Positions 1 through 7,729 of a DNA stretch of 15,397 nt are shown piece after piece. The first letter of the stretch is position 1. Each line of letters begins with the position of its first letter. The stretch covers positions 1 to 15,397 of the forward strand of contig JAJDEL010000870.1 in assembly GCA_029259835.1 (NCBI GenBank). Reading direction: 5' to 3'. Under the pieces are notes generated by a model that saw only the letters and a program-made list of their open reading frames with translations, did not search any database and was not told where the DNA came from. A program made the position numbers and the translations under genes. Origin of the DNA: Planctomicrobium sp. (GTDB taxonomy: Bacteria; Planctomycetota; Planctomycetia; Planctomycetales; Planctomycetaceae).

Positions 1-20
1 AGACACGCGGCTCATCTCCT

Positions 21-49
21 TTGAGATTCGTTTTTTCAGGCGAGATAAT
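21..49 (+). promoter_or_regulatory. Candidate sigma70 promoter for the 412-aa gene
   Basis: TTGAGA at 21-26 and GATAAT at 44-49 are separated by exactly 17 bases, close to the sigma70 consensus on both sides. Transcription would begin near 56 and give a leader of roughly 100 nt before the ATG at 162. No operator-like repeat is visible. The call rests on pattern alone. Confidence 0.45.
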
Positions 50-161
50 TCCTGCATAGTGAGTTCTTTTGACTAAGAAAATATTGCGCAGGACTAGCAG
101 GTTAGTGTTCGAACCAATAAACTGAATTTTTTCCACCATATCAAATTCGTGAGGACCGCCG

Positions 162-1400
162 ATGTATACTCCTGAAGAAATCGCCGAGGCTATGGAAGAG
201 TCAGCGGAATTGTACAATCGCATGACTGGGAAGCCAATTCCGTACCATGAAGAACTGGTCCACCTACTAAAGGCAATAAACGATGTCGAAGATTTTGTCG
301 ACCAAATTGTCGGGCGATGGAAAGAAGAGTTCCTCAAGCCCGCAAGTGCCCACGATAAGAACAATCCCAAAGGGCAGGACTACGAGGACTACTCGAAGTC
401 CCTGATTGTCCCGACGGAGGTGCTGCGGCGTCGCAAGTTTAAGGAACTGGCCTACCGTATCTATCTTCACGCGGTCGAGGTCACCGACAAGCACTGCAAG
501 GACAATAACGTTGACCTTCATCGAGGCGCGCTCTATGCGAATCTGGCTATTACCTACCTTGAGCGGAAGCAGCACGAACTCGGTCTGTCATGGCTACTCG
601 CCGCCGCTCATGAAGATGTCAGATTCAATCGCGTGCCAAATGTCTACGGTAGCCACGCGATGTCCAATAACGGTATCCTCGGCGACTGGGTCAAAAATCT
701 CGTCGAGCCAGCGATCCCGGCGGACGTCATGGGATTCGTCAATGCTCATCTGGGGACGGCCTATGACATCGAACAATTAATGGAGATGTTACGATCACTC
801 GCTGGCCAAGGCGATCTGAACCTATTCGCGGGCATCATTAACTTCCACGACATGGAAGGTCGCACTGATTACGTCGGGCAATCTGTGCGATTTACCTGTC
901 TGCGTGATCTGGCAACGCTGTTCGAGGTGCTGCTCAAACGGATCGGGAATGCCCACAATGACACGGCGGTGAAACACAAGTTCAACAATAGCCCAATGCT
1001 TGCGAAAATGATCTATCAGATGCACTATCAACATTACCCGTACAACGCTGGAAACAAACATCTGAGGACTGAGGGAATCTTCTGGAACGCGATTGAGAAG
1101 CGAGTTGACCTCATCGATGCCATCGACGCGGGATTTTCATTCGTGAAGGATTTGGGGAACGATATTGGAGCCGTTCGCACCTACATGGACACGACGACAC
1201 TCTGTGCTGCGAATGTCGATACCGATGCAATCGCCAAGCGTTTTCTCCTGGCCTATCGGCTCCGCAATGAGACGTCTCACGGCTTTACCCCCTCCAATCC
1301 AGGCATAGTCGCCAACACAGAGGAGTTCCGTCTCTGGCTGCTACAAGCCATCTTCTACCTGTTTTTCTGGGCTCGGGATTCTGGGCACGCTCCGCTCTAA
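162..1400 (+). CDS. Unrecognised protein with TPR-like helices and HEPN-like R-x4-H motifs
   Basis: The product is a 412-aa soluble protein that I cannot assign to a named family. The ATG at 162 follows GAGG about 9 nt upstream. Residues 119-152 follow the TPR pattern of small and aromatic positions (ALYANLAITYL, then a second amphipathic helix), so at least one TPR-like hairpin is plausible. Two R-x4-H motifs occur, RIGNAH (R260-H265) and RNETSH (R368-H373). The second lies in a predicted helix followed by a hydrophobic last helix (about 390-405), the arrangement seen at the active site of many HEPN RNases of toxin and abortive-infection systems. There is no signal peptide. It converges with the exporter operon and is probably not part of it. 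A role in defence or RNA cleavage is inference; a plain helical scaffold is the alternative. Confidence 0.6.
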   Translation: MYTPEEIAEAMEESAELYNRMTGKPIPYHEELVHLLKAINDVEDFVDQIVGRWKEEFLKPASAHDKNNPKGQDYEDYSKSLIVPTEVLRRRKFKELAYRIYLHAVEVTDKHCKDNNVDLHRGALYANLAITYLERKQHELGLSWLLAAAHEDVRFNRVPNVYGSHAMSNNGILGDWVKNLVEPAIPADVMGFVNAHLGTAYDIEQLMEMLRSLAGQGDLNLFAGIINFHDMEGRTDYVGQSVRFTCLRDLATLFEVLLKRIGNAHNDTAVKHKFNNSPMLAKMIYQMHYQHYPYNAGNKHLRTEGIFWNAIEKRVDLIDAIDAGFSFVKDLGNDIGAVRTYMDTTTLCAANVDTDAIAKRFLLAYRLRNETSHGFTPSNPGIVANTEEFRLWLLQAIFYLFFWARDSGHAPL

Positions 1401-1450
1401 TGCTCACGACCGACTTTTGTCTGGACTTTGGATGTCTTTTACCTCGCGTA

Positions 1451-1797
1451 TCACCCAACCACAACTGCACCGACTATTTTAGCGTCGAAGGGATTGACCA
1501 TGTTATGGATGTTTTGACCGATAACATTGTTAACAATGTTCGTTTCGGCCAACAGGATGAAGAGCGGACCCTTTTCTGAGTTAATTTCGACCGTGTCGTT
1601 AAAGTCAATATCCACGTCGTATCTGACAGAATTCAGATTCACCTTGCCAACTCCCGAGAAGGACTCGGTGACCGAAGGTAGTAGGGCGTCAATCGCTTCG
1701 GTGTCGTAGCCGAGCGCTTTGGCACTTTCCGGTCCGACAGGGAACCTTCTTTCCTCGTCTGTTGTTCTGGCCACGTTTGTAAAGCAAAGTTCACCAT
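1451..1797 (-). pseudogene. Broken remnant resembling the N-terminus of an ArsM-like methyltransferase
   Basis: An ATG at 1797 with AGGA five bases upstream opens a frame that makes no sensible protein. One base out of phase, a frame open from just after a TAG and running to the TGA at 1451 encodes a stretch (NVARTTDEERRFPVGPESA, then ALGYDTEAIDALLPSVTESF and SGVG) that resembles what I recall of the region before the SAM-binding domain in ArsM-like methyltransferases. The expected NPF and glycine-rich motif I do not follow; instead about 64 unrelated residues lead to the stop. A frameshift near 1775 plus loss or replacement of the catalytic domain explains this. A GTG at 1774 could still start a 107-aa product in the sensible frame. 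It is the last member of the operon, 28 nt after the V4R gene. Family assignment is from memory of the motif only. Confidence 0.4.
1523..1540. repeat. Perfect 18-bp palindrome
   Basis: AACATTGTTAACAATGTT is identical to its own reverse complement and centres on GTTAAC. It lies inside the non-homologous tail of the broken methyltransferase-like gene. No promoter is evident beside it. It could be an operator inherited with whatever sequence replaced the methyltransferase domain, or chance. Confidence 0.5.
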
Positions 1798-1825
1798 TGT
1801 CGTCCTATGTTTCAGCAATCGCTCG

Positions 1826-2176
1826 TCACTTCCCCGTGGCGCCGGCTTGCGGTGCCACGGCTATCGGTTGGTTGCCGATCTTGTCGGCTTCTTTTTCGAT
1901 GTGAAATTCGCAAAACGTATCGCCCCGACCAAGACACGCGATCTCTTTCACTGAAATTGACATGTCAGCGGTCAGATTTCTCAAGAATCCCTCGATCAAA
2001 CCTCCGTCGAAACCGCACACCGAGCGACCTACGTTGGCCACTCGATATTCCAGCCTTTCCTCGCATCCTTCGAAACGGAGTTGAGTCTGGCCACCGCAGG
2101 AGCTGAACGTCTCGATGAACGGGACACGGTTCATGACTTCAATCAAGAGTGCGATAGTTTCATCCAGTCCTTCCAT
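1826..2176 (-). CDS. Small V4R (4-vinyl reductase-like) domain protein
   Basis: The product has 116 aa. Residues about 30-93 match the V4R pattern: a hydrophobic strand region, then VCGFDGGLIEGFLRNL (53-68), then the characteristic end VKEIACLGRGDTFCEFHI (76-93). The conserved cysteines C54, C81 and C89 are present, with C27 and C38 in addition. V4R domains are small-molecule or metal-linked sensor or carrier modules found with tetrapyrrole, phenol-sensing and activator proteins; their cysteines suggest metal binding. Here the domain stands alone without a partner domain. AAGGA lies 9 nt before the ATG, which starts 2 nt after the stop of the lipoprotein gene, so the two are co-translated. 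The C-terminal 20 residues look unstructured. The domain call is fairly firm; the job in this operon is unknown. Confidence 0.7.
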   Translation of the reverse strand: MEGLDETIALLIEVMNRVPFIETFSSCGGQTQLRFEGCEERLEYRVANVGRSVCGFDGGLIEGFLRNLTADMSISVKEIACLGRGDTFCEFHIEKEADKIGNQPIAVAPQAGATGK

Positions 2177-2178
2177 GC

Positions 2179-3255
2179 TTATTGTTCCTTACGAACGAGG
2201 ATTTCCCAATCGACTTCTCCGGTGGCTTCGGCATTGAGAACCATTTGACCATCGTCGGTGAAGTTTCGGGGGATGTTTTTCAAAGCGGGACCGTGGTCAC
2301 CTAGAACTTGAAGAACCTGACCCACTTCGAGCTTCTTCATTGCTTTTTTCGCATGAACCCAGGGGAACGGGCAAACCTCTCCGTGCGTGTCAACAGTTTT
2401 GTGAATTTGTTGTTCCATCTTCATTTCTGCCTCCTTTTTTCCTTTCCCGCCTTGACCTGAGTCAGAAAGCATCCCGAGCTGCTTATCAGTCAGCACGGAC
2501 CGGGCCTCCTCCTGTCGCTTCTGCACTTCTCCAGAGAGCTTTTCTTTTAGCTCAGCAATCTCCTCCTTCTCGTGGGTGACCTTGGCTTGGTCGACTTTTG
2601 CTGCTTCGAGTAGTTCGACCAGTTCTTCCTGGCAATGTGTCAGCTTCGCCTGGAGCCGTGTCGTGGCGTCAGCATAAGCCGTTTGGAGTGCTTTGAGTTG
2701 CGACTCCTGTTCGGCCGTCAGTTCCAACTGGGACTTCATCATCAGTAGTGATGCGGGAAGGGTGTCGACAACTTGCACTTGCCCCGTCACCGGTTCCCTG
2801 ACTCGCGAGAGAATCGTCTGTCCCTTGCGTTTTACCTCCTGCACAATGAATTGGTATCCCTTCTCCTGCGGCTCAACTTTGCCGATAACGAGAACGGTTT
2901 CTTCATGTTTTGGCAGTTGCCCTTCAAACTCGTCGCTCGATACGAAGACTGGCACGTTGTATTGGGCGCAGCCCGTCTCGCCGCACTGAGCGAACTCCGC
3001 GGAGTCAATCATCGTGAAGGCTTCGCGTTTACTGGATACCCGAGCGACGACGCCTTCGATGGCGACGTGTCCGGCATATGACTGGGGGTTCTGAGCCACT
3101 GCATCGACGCCAACCACTTTCACGTCCGGCGGCACGGCACTTTCTGCGGACGCCTGTTTTGCAGCGGCTCTCTCACTATCGGAACCCGTCTGGTTACAGC
3201 CGGCCAAGGCCGCAACCGTGAGGGCACCACACATCATGAGTAATCTAGTTCGCAT
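2179..3255 (-). CDS. Lipoprotein: OB-like region, Spy/CpxP-like helices, C-terminal TusA-like domain
   Basis: The product is 358 aa, with a lipoprotein signal ending in LAGC (lipid Cys at residue 20). The ATG has AAGGAG six bases upstream and lies 14 nt after the permease stop. Residues about 47-143 look like a beta-rich OB-type domain with a CGETGC pair (C91, C96). Residues 175-265 are strongly helical and charged, bounded by two LTxxQ motifs (LTAEQ 179-183, LTDKQ 255-259) as in Spy/CpxP/ZraP periplasmic proteins. From about 286 a TusA-like domain follows (VDTHGEVCPFPWVHAKKAM), with C295 in the CPxP motif where TusA carries persulfide sulfur. TusA proteins are normally small and cytoplasmic, so a lipid-anchored extracytoplasmic version fused to helices is unusual. 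It probably sits beside the exporter encoded upstream. Periplasmic sulfur or metal handling is inference. Confidence 0.75.
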   Translation of the reverse strand: MRTRLLMMCGALTVAALAGCNQTGSDSERAAAKQASAESAVPPDVKVVGVDAVAQNPQSYAGHVAIEGVVARVSSKREAFTMIDSAEFAQCGETGCAQYNVPVFVSSDEFEGQLPKHEETVLVIGKVEPQEKGYQFIVQEVKRKGQTILSRVREPVTGQVQVVDTLPASLLMMKSQLELTAEQESQLKALQTAYADATTRLQAKLTHCQEELVELLEAAKVDQAKVTHEKEEIAELKEKLSGEVQKRQEEARSVLTDKQLGMLSDSGQGGKGKKEAEMKMEQQIHKTVDTHGEVCPFPWVHAKKAMKKLEVGQVLQVLGDHGPALKNIPRNFTDDGQMVLNAEATGEVDWEILVRKEQ

Positions 3256-3269
3256 AGTTCTTCTCCTTG

Positions 3270-4427
3270 TTATTCGGCTCGTAAAGCCTCAACCACTTGT
3301 AATCGCCAAACCCGCAGCAGGGGCACCAGCGCCCCGAACACACCGATCGCTACGGAGAGTCCGACTCCGGTGCCGAGCGTTGCTGCATCGACGGTGAAGC
3401 GGAACGCGCCCATCGGAATTTTCATGGGAAGACCGTTGAGAAATGCGCCGCCAATAACGCCAATCAACCCGCCACAGAGACAAAGCAGGACGGACTCCAG
3501 CATGAAAGAAAGCAGTACCGCCTTGCGCTTGTAGCCCAGCACCAACAGCACACCCATTTCGCGAGTCCGGCCCAGGATGGATGTGAACATCGTGTTCATA
3601 CCCGCCATCACCACACCCAGCACGAGAATGACCGTCATCGTAATGCTGACGGCCCGGACTGGTCGCAGCGCATCAGCTGCAGCCGCGTAGTAGTCTTCCT
3701 CAGTCTTTGCCTCGACACGAATGTCTGTTCGCGTGGTAAGGTCAAACAGGAGTTCCTCGGTTGCATCCCTTCCTTTCGTCCTCAGCACAACGGATGAGTA
3801 GTCGTTGCGTTTACTGGCGACCAACAAATCGTCCAGGTCTACCCATATCTCGCTGTCCAGCACTGTGCCACCGGTATCGAAGACGCCCGCGATGGTCCAC
3901 CGTCGGCCTTCAAACTCGATCACGCGGCCAACAGCCAATGCGGACTGCGGTACCCCAAGTTTCGTCGCGGCCAGTTTTCCCACGGCCACCGAGAAGCCGC
4001 GCTTTGGTGGGCTGCCCTCGATGATGCGAGCTTGGTCGTGAACTTGCAGAGCCACCGGCCAAACACCGCGCACGACGCCGCGTTTCTCGCCGCTGTTGTT
4101 GCTGTCAGGGAAACGGACCAACGTGCTCATGTAAGCTTCGGGTGACGCCAGTGCCTGATTCCCCTCATTCTGAATCTGCTGCGAACTGCGCAACAGGTGA
4201 AAAACGAAGCGGTCAATCGCCGAGAACTCCATCGATTCGGCCCCTTTGCTCAGCACGATCACGTTGTCAACCGTAGCGGCCGAGCGCGTGCTGGATAGCA
4301 GGCCGCGTGAAAGACCGATCATCATCACCGACACGAAAATAGCAATAGCGACTCCCATCACTGTGAGCGCGCTTCGCATCTTTCTCTGGGCCAGCGAGCA
4401 CACGTTGTAGCGCAGCGGCAATTTCAT
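3270..4427 (-). CDS. FtsX/MacB-like ABC transporter permease (second of two)
   Basis: The product has 385 aa. The start is the ATG at 4427, which shares its A with the TGA of the preceding permease (TGATG), so translation is coupled; a longer reading up to 4628 lies inside that gene and is not used. One membrane helix near residues 20-42 is followed by a large periplasmic domain of about 215 residues, then three helices (about 259-280, 303-330, 350-371). GRTREMGVLLVLGYKRK, between the second and third helices, is the typical cytoplasmic coupling segment that contacts the ATPase. This is the FtsX fold used by MacB and LolCE, which drive periplasmic movements rather than pump across the inner membrane. 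It would pair with the upstream permease as a heterodimer. Confidence 0.85.
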   Translation of the reverse strand: MKLPLRYNVCSLAQRKMRSALTVMGVAIAIFVSVMMIGLSRGLLSSTRSAATVDNVIVLSKGAESMEFSAIDRFVFHLLRSSQQIQNEGNQALASPEAYMSTLVRFPDSNNSGEKRGVVRGVWPVALQVHDQARIIEGSPPKRGFSVAVGKLAATKLGVPQSALAVGRVIEFEGRRWTIAGVFDTGGTVLDSEIWVDLDDLLVASKRNDYSSVVLRTKGRDATEELLFDLTTRTDIRVEAKTEEDYYAAAADALRPVRAVSITMTVILVLGVVMAGMNTMFTSILGRTREMGVLLVLGYKRKAVLLSFMLESVLLCLCGGLIGVIGGAFLNGLPMKIPMGAFRFTVDAATLGTGVGLSVAIGVFGALVPLLRVWRLQVVEALRAE

Positions 4428-5572
4428 CAGTCCACCTCTCTCAGCGCTGCCACGATCGGCATGCGTGCTCCGCGACGAGCCGGCAAGTAGGCGGCGAGCA
4501 AACCCAATACCACTCCTACAACCAGTGACCACATCACAATATCGGCTGACAGGTGAGGAACAATGGTGTAGCCTTCCACGCCAATCGAGAAGACACCAAC
4601 CCGGAGGACCAGCGCTGCCAGGCCGCATCCGATTGCGGCTGCCATCAGCGACAAGAACACCGACTCCACGAGCACCATGCGAATCACGGCCCGTCGCCTA
4701 AACCCAAGCGTCTTGAGAATGGCCATTTCTCGCAAGCGATCGCGGACGCTCATGGAGACGCTGTTGGCGACGGCCGCCAGCATCAATAATAACGCCAGAT
4801 ACGCCACGACTTGCGAAAACTCGACCATGCCTTGGAAATCCTCGATGCTGCTAGCAATGAACGATTTCTCCGGCCCCGACTTCGTTTGCGTTTCATAGTT
4901 GGCAAACTGCGAGTCAATCGCCAGACTCACTTCGTCGATGTGTTCCGGGGCGTCCACCAGCGCCAGAAACATGGTCGCGATTCCCACTTGTCCCAGGGAG
5001 TATTCGAGGTACTCACGATCCACCAGAATCACCGACTCCAATGCTGACCCCGGAGACTCAAAGATGCCGCGGATGATGAACGAGATGCCGCGCAGTTCCT
5101 TGAGCGTCACCTGATCGCCAACTCTCCATGCATACTTGGCTGCCACGTCCTGGCCGACGATGGCGGCCCCACGTTCGTTCGCAAATGTGTCATACTGTTC
5201 GTCCAGCATGACGATCTTGCGAAAAGATCGCAGGCGATCTGGTTCGATACCATGAACGGCCACGAGGTCCGTCGTTGTCTGACAGTTGGAGAGCACAAAC
5301 CGCACCGCCGTCACTTCCTTGACGTGCGGGATGCTGGCAATCCGATCGCGGTAATGCACGGGCATGCGGGAAAACGGCGGGCACGCCTTGTAACGCTCGA
5401 AGACCGTGATCACCAGATCGCCGCCCGTGTTATCGACTATCCGTTTCACGCCGCGGTCCAGCGATAGCACGGCCGCGAAGATGAAAATCGACGCTGTCAC
5501 GGCCAGGCCCGTCAGCCCAGTACGTAGTGGACGCCGCACAAGGTTATGGACGATTAAGTGCAGCAGTTTCAT
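4427..5572 (-). CDS. FtsX/MacB-like ABC transporter permease (first of two)
   Basis: The product has 381 aa, with a membrane helix near residues 18-37, a periplasmic domain to about 250, and helices near 254-275, 300-322 and 344-364. The coupling segment RDRLREMAILKTLGFRRRAV sits between the second and third helices, and the C-terminus (PARRGARMPIVAALREV) is typical of FtsX-like permeases. Its ATG overlaps the ATPase stop by four bases (ATGA) and its own stop overlaps the next permease start by one base. A CPPF motif near residue 64 in the periplasmic part is noticeable but I do not know its role. Expected partner of the following permease and the ATPase in an inner-membrane complex. Confidence 0.85.
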   Translation of the reverse strand: MKLLHLIVHNLVRRPLRTGLTGLAVTASIFIFAAVLSLDRGVKRIVDNTGGDLVITVFERYKACPPFSRMPVHYRDRIASIPHVKEVTAVRFVLSNCQTTTDLVAVHGIEPDRLRSFRKIVMLDEQYDTFANERGAAIVGQDVAAKYAWRVGDQVTLKELRGISFIIRGIFESPGSALESVILVDREYLEYSLGQVGIATMFLALVDAPEHIDEVSLAIDSQFANYETQTKSGPEKSFIASSIEDFQGMVEFSQVVAYLALLLMLAAVANSVSMSVRDRLREMAILKTLGFRRRAVIRMVLVESVFLSLMAAAIGCGLAALVLRVGVFSIGVEGYTIVPHLSADIVMWSLVVGVVLGLLAAYLPARRGARMPIVAALREVD

Positions 5573-6294
5573 ACCTGTACTCCTTGAAGCGATGAATCCA
5601 TCTCGACCAGAACACCCTTGTCCAAGTGCAGTATCCGCTTGGCCCGCGACGCCACCGCCGCGTCGTGCGTCACCAGCACGATCGTCTTTTCAAAGCGGCT
5701 GTTGAGACTTGCGAGCAGTTCCATCACGCCATCAGCGGACGCTCGGTCCAGGTTTCCAGTGGGCTCGTCGGCCAGAACGATCTTCGGGTCGGTGGCAATG
5801 GCGCGCGCAATGGCCACGCGCTGTTCCTGACCGCCGCTCAGTTGCCGTGGATAGTGCTTCCCCCGGTCCGAAAGCTCGACCAACTCCAAGGCGGTCGTTA
5901 CGAGTTTGCGACGTTTCGTGCGCGACAAAGGCAAGAGCAAAAGCGGTAGTTCGACATTTTCGTAAGCGGTGAGCACCGGCATGAGATTGAATTGCTGAAA
6001 GACATAGCCGATGGTCCGCGTTCGCCAGTCCGCCAACCGATCCTCGTCCCAGTCGGTGATATCTTCACCTGCCACGACGACACGACCAGCGGTCGCTTTG
6101 TCAATACCAGCTACCAGGTTCAGCAGAGTTGATTTCCCGCTGCCTGATGGCCCCATCAATGCCAGGAACTCGCCCGTCGCCACTTCGAGGTCCGCGCCAT
6201 CAAGCGGCGTTACTTCGACGTCGCCCTTTTGGTAGGTCTTTCTTACACCGTGTACGGCGATCACGGTTCCATTAGCTATGTCGTTCTGGCTCAT
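5569..6294 (-). CDS. ABC transporter ATPase of the MacB/LolD type
   Basis: All nucleotide-binding motifs are present (numbering from the ATG at 6294): Walker A GPSGSGKST (48-56), Q-loop Q100, signature LSGGQ (152-156), Walker B IVLADE (172-177) and H-loop LVTHD (H210). At 241 aa it is a single-domain ATPase of the usual LolD/MacB length, and the next two genes supply the FtsX-like permeases. I prefer the ATG at 6294, 4 nt after the adaptor stop. An in-frame ATG at 6327 would add 11 polar residues and overlap the adaptor gene by 29 nt; neither has a strong ribosome-binding site. The gene ends in an ATGA overlap with the first permease. It should power the exporter; specificity is not readable from this subunit. 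Confidence 0.92.
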   Translation of the reverse strand: MSQNDIANGTVIAVHGVRKTYQKGDVEVTPLDGADLEVATGEFLALMGPSGSGKSTLLNLVAGIDKATAGRVVVAGEDITDWDEDRLADWRTRTIGYVFQQFNLMPVLTAYENVELPLLLLPLSRTKRRKLVTTALELVELSDRGKHYPRQLSGGQEQRVAIARAIATDPKIVLADEPTGNLDRASADGVMELLASLNSRFEKTIVLVTHDAAVASRAKRILHLDKGVLVEMDSSLQGVQV

Positions 6295-6298
6295 TCTG

Positions 6299-7729
6299 TT
6301 ACTTTCTGATTTCGACGAGTTGTCCATCGGTCAAACTCTGTGGGCTGAGAATCACCCGGTCACCAGCATTCAGGCCGGAGAGAACCGTCACCATTCCATC
6401 TACCTCGTTGCCGGTCGTCATTTGTCGGAAGTGGGCCTGGCCATCAAGGAGTACGTACACGCCGGTTGTCTCTGATTGTGTGACGACGGCTGTTGCTGGG
6501 ACCGAAACGACAGATGAAACTTGCGATGCGTTCTCGCCGCGCGGAATGAACGTCACCTGCACGCTCATTTCCGGTCTAAAGTCGGCAGGTGGTTTCGGTA
6601 TCTGTACCTTCACTTGAACCGTGTTCTTTTGCAGATTCGCTGTCGGCAGGATGCGCTCCACGCGACAATTGATCGGACGCTCTGGATTGGCATCAGTCAC
6701 AAGACGAACGTCTTGCCCGACATGCACGCTGCCGATGTCTCGCTGGTTCACATCGACCCACGCCTGAATCTGGCTCGGCAGAGCCAGCGTCAGTAGCGCC
6801 CCGCGGTGCTCTCCGCGCTGATTGGCCGAGACCCAATCTCCTGGCTGGACCAATTGCTGAAATACGACACCAGAGATCGGGGCCTTGATGACGCATTGCT
6901 CCAGCTTCCATTGAGTCCGCCGAAGTTCCGCCTCAGCCTGTTCGGACTCTGCCCTGGCGATGGCGATATCCTCCTTGCGATACCCTTTCGTCCGCAAGTC
7001 CAATTCGGCCTTCCGTGCAGACACGTCGGCTTGGGCCGCACGCAATTCGGCCACCGCAGTCAAGTACGTCTTCCCAGCAACAGTCCCCGCCTCAGCGAGC
7101 GGCTTCAATCGTTCCTCATCCGCTTTTGCCTTTTCCAGCCAACCCTGCGCACGGTCTAAATTTGCCTTCGCTTGAGCAATCTCCTCGGTTCGAAAGCCAG
7201 CCTCCAGGCGAGCAAGTTTCGCTTTGGCAAGCGCCACGGCTGCTTGTTGAACGTCAAGTTCTTGTCGGTAAACCACATCATCCAGCCGTGCCAATTCGTC
7301 ACCCTGAGTAATGGTTTGGCCGGGCACGGCCCTGAGCGATTTCACGCGCCCTTCGATCATCGTCGAGACGACAACCGGCCCTGGTGGAATGACTTCCAGA
7401 TAACCGCCCGCAGTGAAGCCGCTCCCGCCAGGGGCCGCGGACTGGGATGCGGGCACAACGTAAACGTCTACCGGAGCGATCGATGGTCGCAGATTTGCAT
7501 GCAGCACCCACGCCGTTCCGCCCAGCACCATTATGATCAGCACTCCGAAGGCTAGGCGAACAGTTCGTCTCTGCCTTTTTCGCGGTGGCGGCTCTTCGAT
7601 GCGGAGATCGTCAATGCTTGCCAACTGTGGCTTTCGATTTGCAGCTAAGTCTTCTTCTGTGCGGTTCACGATCCTCATTCGACTCTCACCTTGCGAACGC
7701 GACTGCGCGGGAAGCTCGGCTCGGTTCAT
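6299..7729 (-). CDS. HlyD/MacA-type periplasmic adaptor (membrane fusion protein)
   Basis: The product has 476 aa: a cytoplasmic basic N-terminus, one membrane helix at about 57-76, a first lipoyl half (about 120-150), a long helical hairpin (about 155-275, heptad-like, rich in A, K, E, R), the second lipoyl half (APISGVVFQQLVQPGDWVS, 283-301), then beta-barrel and membrane-proximal domains. It would bridge the FtsX-like ABC complex to an outer-membrane channel, which is not encoded in this window. The ATG at 7729 overlaps the regulator stop by four bases (ATGA). A second ATG at 7678 (residue 18) has a better Shine-Dalgarno, AAGGTGAG, and could be used instead; it would only shorten the cytoplasmic tail. 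Confidence 0.88.
   Translation of the reverse strand: MNRAELPAQSRSQGESRMRIVNRTEEDLAANRKPQLASIDDLRIEEPPPRKRQRRTVRLAFGVLIIMVLGGTAWVLHANLRPSIAPVDVYVVPASQSAAPGGSGFTAGGYLEVIPPGPVVVSTMIEGRVKSLRAVPGQTITQGDELARLDDVVYRQELDVQQAAVALAKAKLARLEAGFRTEEIAQAKANLDRAQGWLEKAKADEERLKPLAEAGTVAGKTYLTAVAELRAAQADVSARKAELDLRTKGYRKEDIAIARAESEQAEAELRRTQWKLEQCVIKAPISGVVFQQLVQPGDWVSANQRGEHRGALLTLALPSQIQAWVDVNQRDIGSVHVGQDVRLVTDANPERPINCRVERILPTANLQKNTVQVKVQIPKPPADFRPEMSVQVTFIPRGENASQVSSVVSVPATAVVTQSETTGVYVLLDGQAHFRQMTTGNEVDGMVTVLSGLNAGDRVILSPQSLTDGQLVEIRK

Noticed and set aside
69..97. Second promoter-like TTGACT in the leader of the 412-aa gene
   Set aside because: No acceptable -10 box lies at 16-18 nt; the hexamer there is GACTAG.
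4428..4628. N-terminal extension of the second permease up to 4628
   Set aside because: It lies inside the first permease gene and reads as low-complexity, non-membrane sequence; the ATG at 4427 overlaps the upstream stop and starts a typical FtsX N-terminus.
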